Origin: an uncultured Erysipelotrichaceae bacterium
Lineage (GTDB): Bacteria > Bacillota_I > Bacilli_A > RF39 > UBA660
Direction of reading: 5' to 3'
NCBI GenBank assembly: GCA_902795675.1
Contig: CADBLZ010000074.1
Coordinates: 1 to 11,021 of the forward strand
DNA length: 11,021 bases
Position 1 is the stretch's first letter; the number at the start of each line of letters is the position of its first letter. Positions 1-6,545 of the stretch are shown one piece after another. The notes beneath the pieces are model-generated. The model was not told the origin of the DNA, did no database searches, and saw only the letters and a program-made list of their open reading frames with translations. The position numbers and the translations under genes are program-made.

Positions 1-98
1 ACTTCATCCATAGAGCAAATGTAACTAGTAGCAAAACATACTAATAAACCAATTGCTAACCATTTAAAAGCATTGCTTAAAATACCATTATTATCCAT
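1..98 (-). CDS. N-terminus of a membrane protein, possibly Bax inhibitor-1/YccA family (partial)
   Basis: Only the first 32 codons lie in the window; the gene continues past the left edge. The start is the ATG at 98-96, preceded by AAAGGAAATGAGT, which places AAGG about 8 bases upstream. An ATG two codons earlier (104-102) overlaps the Nudix stop codon but sits too close to the same ribosome binding site. After a short polar start (MDNNG) there is one hydrophobic segment, roughly residues 13-28 (KWLAIGLLVCFATSYIC), which looks like a first transmembrane helix. The pattern of a short polar lead followed by a W-x-x-x-G-L-L helix resembles the first helix of Bax inhibitor-1/YccA multi-pass proteins, but 32 residues are too few to be sure. 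It is the last visible gene of the cdd operon and probably cotranscribed with it. Confidence 0.55.
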   Translation of the reverse strand, partial: MDNNGILSNAFKWLAIGLLVCFATSYICSMDE

Positions 99-100
99 AC

Positions 101-514
101 TCATTTCCTTTCTTTATAACATCTATTAATATAGTCCTTATTAATATCTTTAATAAGAGGACTATTATTAATCTCACTTATTGGAAGAAGTCTAACTTCA
201 TAATAATTATCTTTATTATTATGTTCTTTCTCTTCTCCACCTAACTCTATATTACCACTTACATAATTTAAATAAAACATCTTATTTAGATTATCTCCAT
301 CAGTAATATCACCTAAATATTTAATAATTTCTGTATCAATACTTAACTCTTCCTTGAACTCTCTTTTAACACATTCCTCAATCGTTTCATTATCTTCTAA
401 CATACCACCAGGAATAGCATAATAAGTTAATCTCTTACCATTAACTACTCGCTCACGATAAAGAAGTACTACCTTATCATCTATAAAGAGAATTCCTCTT
501 CCACTAACTCTCAT
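101..514 (-). CDS. Nudix hydrolase
   Basis: Small Nudix-fold pyrophosphohydrolase, expected to cleave a nucleoside diphosphate linked to another moiety using divalent metal ions in the cytoplasm. In the 137-residue product the Nudix box begins at G37: G-x5-E43, then R51-E52-F-K-E55-E56. All metal-binding glutamates are present; the only departure from the consensus is Ser at the final glycine (L-S-I). The frame is open up to an ATG at 538, which would add eight residues (MMLHQLKK), but that longer form overlaps the previous gene by 35 bases. The ATG at 514 gives MRVSGRGILF, a typical family start, and only an 11-base overlap, so I prefer it; neither start has a strong ribosome binding site. 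The stop TGA lies within ATGA at the next gene. The neighbours cdd and udp suggest a nucleotide substrate, but the exact substrate cannot be read from the sequence. Confidence 0.88.
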   Translation of the reverse strand: MRVSGRGILFIDDKVVLLYRERVVNGKRLTYYAIPGGMLEDNETIEECVKREFKEELSIDTEIIKYLGDITDGDNLNKMFYLNYVSGNIELGGEEKEHNNKDNYYEVRLLPISEINNSPLIKDINKDYINRCYKERK

Positions 515-1049
515 TTTCTTCAGTTGGTGTAACATCATCTACACCACTTTCTAAATAAGCTTTATTAACCATTTCTTTATCCATTGAGCCAACATTAGCA
601 TAAACTATCTTACCTTCTTTAAAGATAATAAACATTGGTGTTGCACCCATGAAATCACTTAATCTACCAGTCTTACCTTCAACTGTAACTTCATAATCTA
701 AATTATCTAAGAACTTTTTATAATCTTCACTTTCATAATCAATTTCTTCAATATCAATATAGTTAACGTTATATTGATATTGTGACATTGATAATTGAAC
801 ACTAGGTACAGTATCATATGTTGGCTTACATTCATCTTTACCTAAGAATAGAATAAAGTCCATTTTTTGATCTACACCAACATTAACTCTACTAACATCA
901 ATGTTAACAAACATTGATCTATCAACAACTATTCTTTCATCTTTAGGTCTATGTTGATTAAAGTATATAAAGAAACCAATAATTACAGCTAATAGAATTA
1001 CTAAATAATAAACCCCATATTCTTTAAAATGTTTATTTACTTTATCCAT
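504..1049 (-). CDS. Membrane-anchored thioredoxin-like protein lacking the CxxC motif
   Basis: The 181-residue protein has one transmembrane segment at about residues 12-30 after a short charged start (KVNKHFKE), then a linker and a soluble domain from about residue 45. The soluble part looks thioredoxin-like: a strand FILFLG (65-70), a C-K-P-T turn (74-77) at the active-site position, a helix, a strand VNYIDIEEID, and the late cis-proline signature ATPMFIIF (P138) followed by a GKIVY strand. Only the first cysteine of CxxC remains; the second is Thr77, so classical dithiol exchange is unlikely. A monothiol, peroxiredoxin-like or purely structural role is possible. Similar domains are annotated as bacteriocin transport accessory proteins, but no bacteriocin gene is visible here. 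With one membrane anchor the domain could face outward; orientation is not certain. Its start lies one base past the udp stop, and its 3' end overlaps the Nudix gene. Confidence 0.72.
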   Translation of the reverse strand: MDKVNKHFKEYGVYYLVILLAVIIGFFIYFNQHRPKDERIVVDRSMFVNIDVSRVNVGVDQKMDFILFLGKDECKPTYDTVPSVQLSMSQYQYNVNYIDIEEIDYESEDYKKFLDNLDYEVTVEGKTGRLSDFMGATPMFIIFKEGKIVYANVGSMDKEMVNKAYLESGVDDVTPTEENES

Positions 1050-1050
1050 T

Positions 1051-1806
1051 TTAATTACTACCTACCAAATTCTCAATTGCTTTAATTGCAACTTTTATTT
1101 CTCTATCTACATCAAAGTTAGAATCATTATCATTTCTTTCTTGATTCCATATTACTAAAAGAACAGCAGCTGCTTTTAGTCTTAATGTACTAGCAACAGT
1201 ATAAAGTGAAGCCGTTTCCATTTCAGAAGCTAAAGCCCCACCCATAATCCATGCTTTCCATTTATCTTTTAATTCATAACCAGCTGGCATTCTATCTGGA
1301 TCATGTTGACCATAAAATGAATCCTTACAATGAACTACCCCTGTATGATATCTTAAGCCTAAATCACTACAAGCTAGTCTTAAAGAATCAACTAAATCAA
1401 TATCAGCTATAGCTGGATATTCAACTGGTAAGTATTCCTTACTAGTTCCTTCTGCTCTAATAGCACCAGTAGCAACTACTATATCACCAGCTTTAACATC
1501 TTGTTGCATGCCACCACAAGTACCAACTCTAATTAAGTTAGTAATACCAATCTTAGCTAGTTCTTCAACACATATAGCTGTACTAGGTCCACCCATACCA
1601 GTAGATATTACTAGAACATATTCATCTTCTATCTTACCTAGATAACTAGTATATTCTCTAGATACAGTTAACTTTTGAGCATCATCTAAGTGTTCTGCTA
1701 TCTTTTCTACTCTTCCTGGATCTCCAGGTAAGATAGCAAACTTAGCGCCTTTAATATCTTCTTTGCTTAAACCAATATGATACATCTTATTATCTTCACT
1801 TTTCAT
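1051..1806 (-). CDS. udp: Uridine phosphorylase
   Basis: Cytoplasmic enzyme that splits uridine with phosphate into uracil and ribose-1-phosphate. Its 251 residues match the usual length of about 250. The family landmarks are in order: the phosphate-loop PGDPGRVEKIA (27-37), STGMGGPS (68-75), RVGTCGG (93-99) for phosphate, and the ribose-binding S-E-M-E-T (194-198). The uracil-specificity stretch is FYGQHDPDRMP (164-174), whose F and Q correspond to the pair that distinguishes uridine from purine nucleoside phosphorylases. The start ATG is three bases after the cdd stop, and AGAGG about eight bases upstream is a reasonable ribosome binding site located inside the end of cdd. A second in-frame Met at residue 8 is less well placed. 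Being downstream of cytidine deaminase, it takes the uridine made by that enzyme. Paralogous purine nucleoside phosphorylase is the main alternative, judged unlikely. Confidence 0.92.
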   Translation of the reverse strand: MKSEDNKMYHIGLSKEDIKGAKFAILPGDPGRVEKIAEHLDDAQKLTVSREYTSYLGKIEDEYVLVISTGMGGPSTAICVEELAKIGITNLIRVGTCGGMQQDVKAGDIVVATGAIRAEGTSKEYLPVEYPAIADIDLVDSLRLACSDLGLRYHTGVVHCKDSFYGQHDPDRMPAGYELKDKWKAWIMGGALASEMETASLYTVASTLRLKAAAVLLVIWNQERNDNDSNFDVDREIKVAIKAIENLVGSN

Positions 1807-1809
1807 TCT

Positions 1810-2226
1810 TTAACCTCTATAACTAAAACTCTCTGGTAATAGTTCTTCTAATTTATATTTATATACTTTATTAGTACTATCATCAAAAGTATAAATAAGT
1901 AAATCTGGTCCAGCATATTCAGACATAAATTGTCTACAATAACCGCAAGGTAATGTTTTAACAAACATCTTATCTTTCTTTGCTTTACCGCATACAAAGA
2001 TTGCTTTAAATTCTGTTTTACCTTCACTTAAAGCTTTACTAAAAGCTACTCTTTCTGCACATATTGATAACAAACCATCATTCTCAATATTAAATCCTTT
2101 ATAAACAACATTATCTTCCGTTAATACACAAGCACCAACAGAATAATTAGTGTGCTTACAACAATTATTCTTTAAAGACATATTCTTCGCTTCATCAATA
2201 AGTTTTAAAACAATTTCTTCATCCAT
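1810..2226 (-). CDS. cdd: Cytidine deaminase
   Basis: Zinc enzyme converting cytidine and deoxycytidine to uridine and deoxyuridine in pyrimidine salvage. The 138-residue protein fits the small homotetrameric class. The visible signatures are F-N-I-E-N (45-49) for ribose binding, C56-A-E58 with the catalytic glutamate and first zinc ligand, and P-C94-G-Y-C97-R-Q with the other two cysteine ligands. Because all three zinc ligands are cysteines, this is the tetrameric Cys3 type and not the dimeric E. coli type. It is the first gene of a salvage operon followed by udp three bases away. The ribosome binding site is weak (AGAGTG, 8 bases from ATG). An extended -10 promoter sits about 20 bases upstream, directly behind the terminator of the preceding gene. 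Confidence 0.95.
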   Translation of the reverse strand: MDEEIVLKLIDEAKNMSLKNNCCKHTNYSVGACVLTEDNVVYKGFNIENDGLLSICAERVAFSKALSEGKTEFKAIFVCGKAKKDKMFVKTLPCGYCRQFMSEYAGPDLLIYTFDDSTNKVYKYKLEELLPESFSYRG

Positions 2227-2245
2227 CTTATCATCACTCTATTAT

Positions 2246-2254
2246 ATTATAACA
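2246..2254 (-). promoter_or_regulatory. Extended -10 promoter of the cdd operon
   Basis: Read on the minus strand the site is TGTTATAAT, a perfect TGn-TATAAT extended -10, 20 bases before the cdd start codon. The expected -35 position falls inside the upstream terminator hairpin and shows no TTGACA-like sequence. The same 18-base stretch recurs upstream of the 290-residue gene. Confidence 0.65.
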
Positions 2255-2279
2255 TAAAAAAAGACTATCTCTAGTCTTT
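2255..2279 (-). terminator. Intrinsic terminator of the 299-residue gene
   Basis: Minus-strand reading gives a perfect 7-base stem AAGACTA / TAGTCTT with a GAGA tetraloop, followed by a run of Ts. The TAG stop codon of the gene (2273-2271) overlaps the end of the first stem arm and the loop. Confidence 0.8.
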
Positions 2280-3170
2280 ATAATTATAATTATCGTGTTC
2301 TTTATATTTAGGTAAAAATACAAAGTCTTTATTTTCTACTAAACTTCTATAAAAACTTATTAATTTATTTTCATCTAGTTTAGGAATATCTAAATTGTTA
2401 TAACAATTGTATATTTGGAATACTCTGTATTTATTATCTGTTTTATTAAAGTCTTTATAATTAAAAATATCTAATTGGATATAGTCTCTTTCATTTTCTA
2501 ATCTAGCTTTAGAAGTACCAGAATAAATCTTATTAACATCAACATCATATTTATCTAAAGTTAATAAATAGTTAATACCAAAGATAATGTCCCAATATAT
2601 TCTATTAACTTTACTAATATTCATTCTTAAACCTTTATAAATATTAAACATAACTAATTGGTCATTATCATTTTCATATATATTATTAACAAATGCTTGA
2701 TACTCATTATTTTGTAAGTTAACAGCACAACTAAATTTTAAATCATTAATATAATTAAAATCAGTATCATTAAATAATCTAGGAATTACCTTACCATTAA
2801 TAACGAATACTCTCCATAACATTTCATCTTCTTTTAAATGAGCAAATTCATCAAAGTCTATTTTAGGAGCACTATTACAATAAATATCATGAACGTTCTT
2901 AACTGTACTTAAAACTAGATCTAAATTATATTCAGGCATATAACCTAGAGATACACTTAATAAACATAAAAATAATGGTATATTAATATTATCTCTACTA
3001 TAAGTAGCAATATGATTAATGATCGCTTTTATTAAAGGTTTATCCATATCTTGTTTAACAAGATACTCAAAAACTTTAGTAATACTTTTCTTATCACTAC
3101 CTAATAAATCTACTGAATACTTATTAAAATCAAAATTATTTAAGAATTCATAAGTCTTCAAATTTATCAT
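2271..3170 (-). CDS. Unknown protein, 299 residues
   Basis: I do not recognise this protein. It has no signal peptide, transmembrane helix or obvious catalytic motif. The first 110 residues look helical with a leucine/isoleucine-rich middle (KAIINHIATYSRD, then PLFLCLLSVSLGYMP), which could be a small helical-repeat-like domain. The second half is rich in Asn, Asp, Tyr and Lys and ends in a polar tail with several Tyr/Asn pairs (NYNYKD). The start is well supported: GGGGG lies six bases before the ATG, and a TTGACT/TATAAT promoter is just upstream. It is a single-gene unit with its own promoter and terminator, placed between the ClpX-like/290-residue units and the cdd operon. Codon and base composition look like those of its neighbours. 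It is a real gene because of its length, start signals and stop inside a terminator, but its function cannot be assigned. Confidence 0.8.
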   Translation of the reverse strand: MINLKTYEFLNNFDFNKYSVDLLGSDKKSITKVFEYLVKQDMDKPLIKAIINHIATYSRDNINIPLFLCLLSVSLGYMPEYNLDLVLSTVKNVHDIYCNSAPKIDFDEFAHLKEDEMLWRVFVINGKVIPRLFNDTDFNYINDLKFSCAVNLQNNEYQAFVNNIYENDNDQLVMFNIYKGLRMNISKVNRIYWDIIFGINYLLTLDKYDVDVNKIYSGTSKARLENERDYIQLDIFNYKDFNKTDNKYRVFQIYNCYNNLDIPKLDENKLISFYRSLVENKDFVFLPKYKEHDNYNYKD

Positions 3171-3194
3171 AAATAACCCCCTTTTCTAGCCATA

Positions 3195-3224
3195 ATTATA
3201 CTAGTGAAGGTTAAAATTAGTCAA
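3195..3224 (-). promoter_or_regulatory. Promoter of the 299-residue gene (-35 TTGACT, -10 TATAAT)
   Basis: On the minus strand TTGACT (3224-3219) is followed after 18 bases by TATAAT (3200-3195). The ATG is 24 bases beyond the -10, with a GGGGG ribosome binding site between. This is the only promoter in the window with both hexamers close to consensus. Confidence 0.7.
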
Positions 3225-3275
3225 AATTTGCTCAAAATTGAAACTATCTACATCTTAATAAAAAATAGTCATTTT

Positions 3276-3312
3276 AAAAAAAAGAATTAGATTTTATAAC
3301 ATTCTAATTCTT
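3276..3312 (-). terminator. Intrinsic terminator of the 290-residue gene
   Basis: A perfect 10-base stem, AAGAATTAGA / TCTAATTCTT, with an 11-base AT-rich loop, runs into eight Ts on the minus strand. The TAA stop codon of the gene (3289-3287) lies in the second arm of the stem. Confidence 0.8.
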
Positions 3313-4159
3313 CTTCTTTAAACTTACGATCTAACTTTTTAAACTTATGAGCCATAATTAATGCTCTAAAGAAATGATGGTTATTTAGTTCATATTCATA
3401 TTCTTTCATATCTAAATAATCATAAGATGGTCTTATAGGTTTAAAATTCATAGATCTTAACTTATTAGATAAAGCTCCTAAGAATTCTAATTCTTGTTTA
3501 CTATAGCATTCTTCTTGGAACTTATGAATATTAAACTTATCAAAGTATCTAATGACTGTCATAACTAGATTCTTAAATTCATGACTATGATAATAATCAC
3601 TAGCGTTCTTTCTATTCTTTCCCCCAAACTCATAATATAAAGAACGATTATAAACTTCACCTAAAGCACTAACTAAATCTTCATGATAAGTTCCATTAAC
3701 ACAATAGAAGTAATCATCAAATTCTTTAATAAAGACTTTCTTAGGCACTTTAGTATTACAGTATTCTTCTCTAATTCTTTTTTCTACTTTATAATCAACT
3801 GAATGAACAATCATGATTTTAGCTTCAGTTGGATCAGGTGTTAAGATTAACTTATCGTTAAGAATATCTTTTTGAAGATTAATTAAGTAATCATATTCAT
3901 TTTGACTATACTCTTTAATATACTTACGAGGTATAAAGAAAGTCTTACTATTCTTTAATAGTTTTTCTAAAACATCTTCAAAAGTATGTACTTCTATTAA
4001 ATCACCATTAACTTCAATATGATATGTTAAGAAACCTCCTAAGAATTTCTTAAATAATTTATATAGATCATCATACTCTTTATCACCATACCAGAAGAAA
4101 CACTTTCTCTTTTGTTTATTATATTTATAATAAGGTACTGTTATATTTTGATATTCCAT
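3287..4159 (-). CDS. Unknown protein, 290 residues
   Basis: I do not recognise this protein. The longest open frame begins at a GTG (4168), but that GTG is part of AGGTG, which is itself the ribosome binding site six bases before the ATG at 4159; the product therefore starts MEYQNITVPYY. No signal peptide or membrane helix is visible. It is rich in Tyr, Phe, Lys and Glu. It contains a beta-like KIMIVHSVDY segment, an aromatic stretch KRKCFFWYG near residue 20, and a charged helical C-terminus (HKFKKLDRKFKEEELE). Several histidines (YYHSHEF, NNHHFF) are present but do not form a known metal site. It has its own extended -10 promoter and terminator, directly downstream of the ClpX-like gene. 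It could be a soluble accessory or regulatory protein, but nothing visible decides that. Confidence 0.8.
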   Translation of the reverse strand: MEYQNITVPYYKYNKQKRKCFFWYGDKEYDDLYKLFKKFLGGFLTYHIEVNGDLIEVHTFEDVLEKLLKNSKTFFIPRKYIKEYSQNEYDYLINLQKDILNDKLILTPDPTEAKIMIVHSVDYKVEKRIREEYCNTKVPKKVFIKEFDDYFYCVNGTYHEDLVSALGEVYNRSLYYEFGGKNRKNASDYYHSHEFKNLVMTVIRYFDKFNIHKFQEECYSKQELEFLGALSNKLRSMNFKPIRPSYDYLDMKEYEYELNNHHFFRALIMAHKFKKLDRKFKEEELECYKI

Positions 4160-4176
4160 AATCTTCACCTATTATT

Positions 4177-4185
4177 ATTATAACA
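4177..4185 (-). promoter_or_regulatory. Extended -10 promoter of the 290-residue gene
   Basis: The minus-strand sequence TGTTATAAT matches TGn-TATAAT, 17 bases before the ATG at 4159. No -35 is evident; its place is taken by the T-tract and hairpin of the ClpX-like gene terminator. Confidence 0.65.
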
Positions 4186-4213
4186 TAAAAAAAGAAAGGA
4201 TTACTCCAATCTT
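4184..4213 (-). terminator. Weak intrinsic terminator of the ClpX-like gene
   Basis: Minus-strand reading shows AAGATT-GGAGT-AATCCTT: a short stem of GATT/AATC extended by two A-T pairs across a bulged C, then TTTCTTTTTTT. The TAA stop codon (4203-4201) overlaps the loop and second arm. The stem is shorter than at the other terminators, so read-through into the 290-residue gene is plausible. Confidence 0.5.
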
Positions 4214-6423
4214 AAATTTCTTGTAACAGGTTTTTCTTCTGGTTCCTCATCTTCTTTTAATGAAGCTAATTTAGTTTTAAGATTAATCATTTCACCAGGA
4301 GTAATAACCCCATCTTTTTCTACTGTTCTCGTTTCAAGAACAACATTAGTTGGATCAGTAACCATTTCTGGTGTTAAGTAAAGTTTAGAATAAACACCAG
4401 GATTATAAAGTACTTCCCAAATAGCTTCTTTCATTGCTGCTTCAACAATCGTATTAAGTGATCTAGCACCAGTCTTTAATCCTAAAGCAACTTCAGCAAC
4501 TTTATCGATAAATGAATCATTTTCTACAACTTCTACACCATACATCTTTAATAAATCTATTTTTGATTTTAAAACACTACCTTTAGCATCTCTTAAAATC
4601 TTTCTTAAAGATTTAACAGTATGTCCATGTAATTGTGTAACTGTACTAAAACGACCCATTAATTCTGCTGGCATATCACCATATTTAATAATATCTTCTC
4701 TAGAGAACTTACGATACTTAATATCTTCACCAGTACTCTTATCAGTTATTAAATTTGAAGTAAATCCCATATGTGATTCGCCATATAGTTTGTCACTACC
4801 GGTCTTTTCAGACACATTAGTAAATGCACCAGTTGCAAAGATTGTTAAATTCTTAGTATTAAATGTAATATTTCTTTGACTAAAACCACTTCCAACACTT
4901 AATGGATATTCGGTACCTTGAATAAATGGAAGTAAAGTATTAAGTACTGCTCTACCACTTACATCATCATTTCCTTTAGAACCTTTTTTATCAATTTCAT
5001 CAAATACAACAATTGAGTGTTCTGCTTTTTCAAGATCCTTACCAGCTTTTTCATATAAATCAACAAGGAAATCTTCAATATTAGCACCAACATAACCTGG
5101 AGCACTTAATTGCGTTGTATCGATTACTTCAACTGGACGATCTAGATATTCACCTAAAGTTGTTGCTAATAATGTTTTACCTGAACCAGTAGGTCCAACT
5201 AACATGATTGAAATCTTGTTCTTTGGATCATCTCTAGTAAAGTTTTGAGCAACAGCTGTAATAACATCTTTCTTAGCATCCTCTTGGCCAATAACACGTT
5301 CATCCATAAAAGTCTTAAGGGCTTTTACATCTACTTGTTCATTATATGTTTTCTTCTTTGTTTCTTTAGGTTTAGAAACTTTTTCAGCTTCTCTTCTCAT
5401 TACTTCATCATACGTTTTAGCAATAAGTTCTACATTTTCTTTTTCATCAGCATAAAGCTTTGTAATAGCACTCTTAATTATTTCCATTTTAATAGCACGA
5501 CTAATTCTAGCACATTGTTCAGCTATATATCTTGCTTTATCTTCTGCATCTCTAGTTGAATAGCTATCACTATTCTTCTCTCTAAAGCCATCAGCTAACT
5601 TAGTATAGAAAGAACTAAGTTCTTTGAATATTACTTTAATATTCTTAGGATCTTCTTCATTTAATTCATGATTACATGTTTTTTCGAATTGTTCTTTAAT
5701 TCTTTCACCATTAACATTAGCAGCTTTCTTCTCTTCTTCAAAAGCATCATTTTCTTTTTTAATCTCTTGAAGTTTATCCATTACTTCTTTTAATGTTTTT
5801 GAACTTAATAAACTAAGGAAGAATTCCTTTGTCATAAAAACTAAGTCACCTTTATTTTTAAACTTACTTGGAATATCAACTTTAGTACTAACAGATGGTT
5901 TATTGTTAGCTTCAACTTTGCCTTCAATTGTATAAGGAGCGATGCAATATTGAAGCTCATCTGCACCATCTTCTTGCATTGTAAGTTTAATATCATTAGC
6001 ATCTAACTTAACAATATGTAAGATACCCTTTTCTTCATCAATAACACCTAAACATACTTTATCGACGATTTCACCATAGTACATACCTTTAATCTCATCG
6101 ATATCGTCAGAGTCTTCTTTATATCTTTCTAATAATTCTTCTTCAGAAATAATTTCACCAACTACTTGGTCAAAAGAAGCATCATCTAATTGATCTAAGT
6201 CATCCATTAAACTATAATCTTGTGCACCATCGCAAAAGAAACGTTCAACAAAATTAGCGTTTTTCTTATCTTCTTCAGTAATCTCTGTTTCATCCATTAG
6301 ATTATCATCTTTATCATAATAATCTATTTGTAAGATACCTTCTATAATCGTTGTTGGCTGGAAAGCAAAAATTTCTCCAGTAATATTTTTTCTATTATAA
6401 AGTACAGCATATGTTTTTCCCAT
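4201..6423 (-). CDS. ClpX-like AAA+ unfoldase with a non-ClpX N-terminal half
   Basis: The 740-residue protein has a C-terminal ClpX-type AAA+ module in residues of about 365-680. It contains a V-I-G-Q-E-D-A-K-K lead-in, Walker A GPTGSGKT (410-417), the substrate-gripping pore loop GYVG (443-446), Walker B VVFDEID (472-478), an M-G-F loop (552-554) where ClpX has I-G-F for ClpP docking, an arginine finger in M-G-R-F (R591) and sensor 2 T-G-A-R (R654). The ClpX C4 zinc-binding domain is absent. Instead there are about 360 residues: a beta-like first part with acidic stretches, then a long charged helical region (about 205-355) that may be coiled coil. A 50-residue polar tail follows the AAA+ part. 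The frame opens at a GTG (6447), but GGGGG at 6437-6433 lies nine bases before the ATG at 6423, so I chose that start. Expected role: ATP-driven protein unfolding in the cytoplasm, partner and substrates unknown. Canonical clpX seems less likely because of the N-terminal half. Confidence 0.87.
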   Translation of the reverse strand: MGKTYAVLYNRKNITGEIFAFQPTTIIEGILQIDYYDKDDNLMDETEITEEDKKNANFVERFFCDGAQDYSLMDDLDQLDDASFDQVVGEIISEEELLERYKEDSDDIDEIKGMYYGEIVDKVCLGVIDEEKGILHIVKLDANDIKLTMQEDGADELQYCIAPYTIEGKVEANNKPSVSTKVDIPSKFKNKGDLVFMTKEFFLSLLSSKTLKEVMDKLQEIKKENDAFEEEKKAANVNGERIKEQFEKTCNHELNEEDPKNIKVIFKELSSFYTKLADGFREKNSDSYSTRDAEDKARYIAEQCARISRAIKMEIIKSAITKLYADEKENVELIAKTYDEVMRREAEKVSKPKETKKKTYNEQVDVKALKTFMDERVIGQEDAKKDVITAVAQNFTRDDPKNKISIMLVGPTGSGKTLLATTLGEYLDRPVEVIDTTQLSAPGYVGANIEDFLVDLYEKAGKDLEKAEHSIVVFDEIDKKGSKGNDDVSGRAVLNTLLPFIQGTEYPLSVGSGFSQRNITFNTKNLTIFATGAFTNVSEKTGSDKLYGESHMGFTSNLITDKSTGEDIKYRKFSREDIIKYGDMPAELMGRFSTVTQLHGHTVKSLRKILRDAKGSVLKSKIDLLKMYGVEVVENDSFIDKVAEVALGLKTGARSLNTIVEAAMKEAIWEVLYNPGVYSKLYLTPEMVTDPTNVVLETRTVEKDGVITPGEMINLKTKLASLKEDEEPEEKPVTRNLRLE

Positions 6424-6459
6424 AACCATCATCCCCCAACAGTGCACTAACTTAAAAAT

Positions 6460-6468
6460 ATTGTACCA
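6460..6468 (-). promoter_or_regulatory. Extended -10 promoter of the ClpX-like gene
   Basis: The minus-strand sequence TGGTACAAT is one mismatch from TGn-TATAAT, 36 bases before the chosen ATG. No clear -35 is present. This places the transcript start upstream of the GGGGG ribosome binding site. Confidence 0.5.
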
Positions 6469-6514
6469 TACTATTACCTATTTAATAGCATTTTTAGATA
6501 TAATTTTTAATTAT

Positions 6515-6544
6515 AAAAAAACAATCTTTCATAAGATTGTTTTT
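6515..6544 (-). terminator. Intrinsic terminator after the 159-residue gene
   Basis: A 12-base stem, AAAAACAATCTT / AAGATTGTTTTT, with a TCAT loop (plus-strand reading), is flanked by A and T runs on both sides, so it would work in both directions. It begins one base after the stop codon of the 159-residue gene. Confidence 0.85.
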
Positions 6545-6545
6545 A

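Noticed and set aside
5245..5559. Plus-strand open frame of 104 residues
   Set aside because: It lies wholly inside the ClpX-like gene on the other strand, has a biased Phe/Ser/Ile-rich composition typical of antisense reading of Lys/Glu-rich coding sequence, and has no ribosome binding site.
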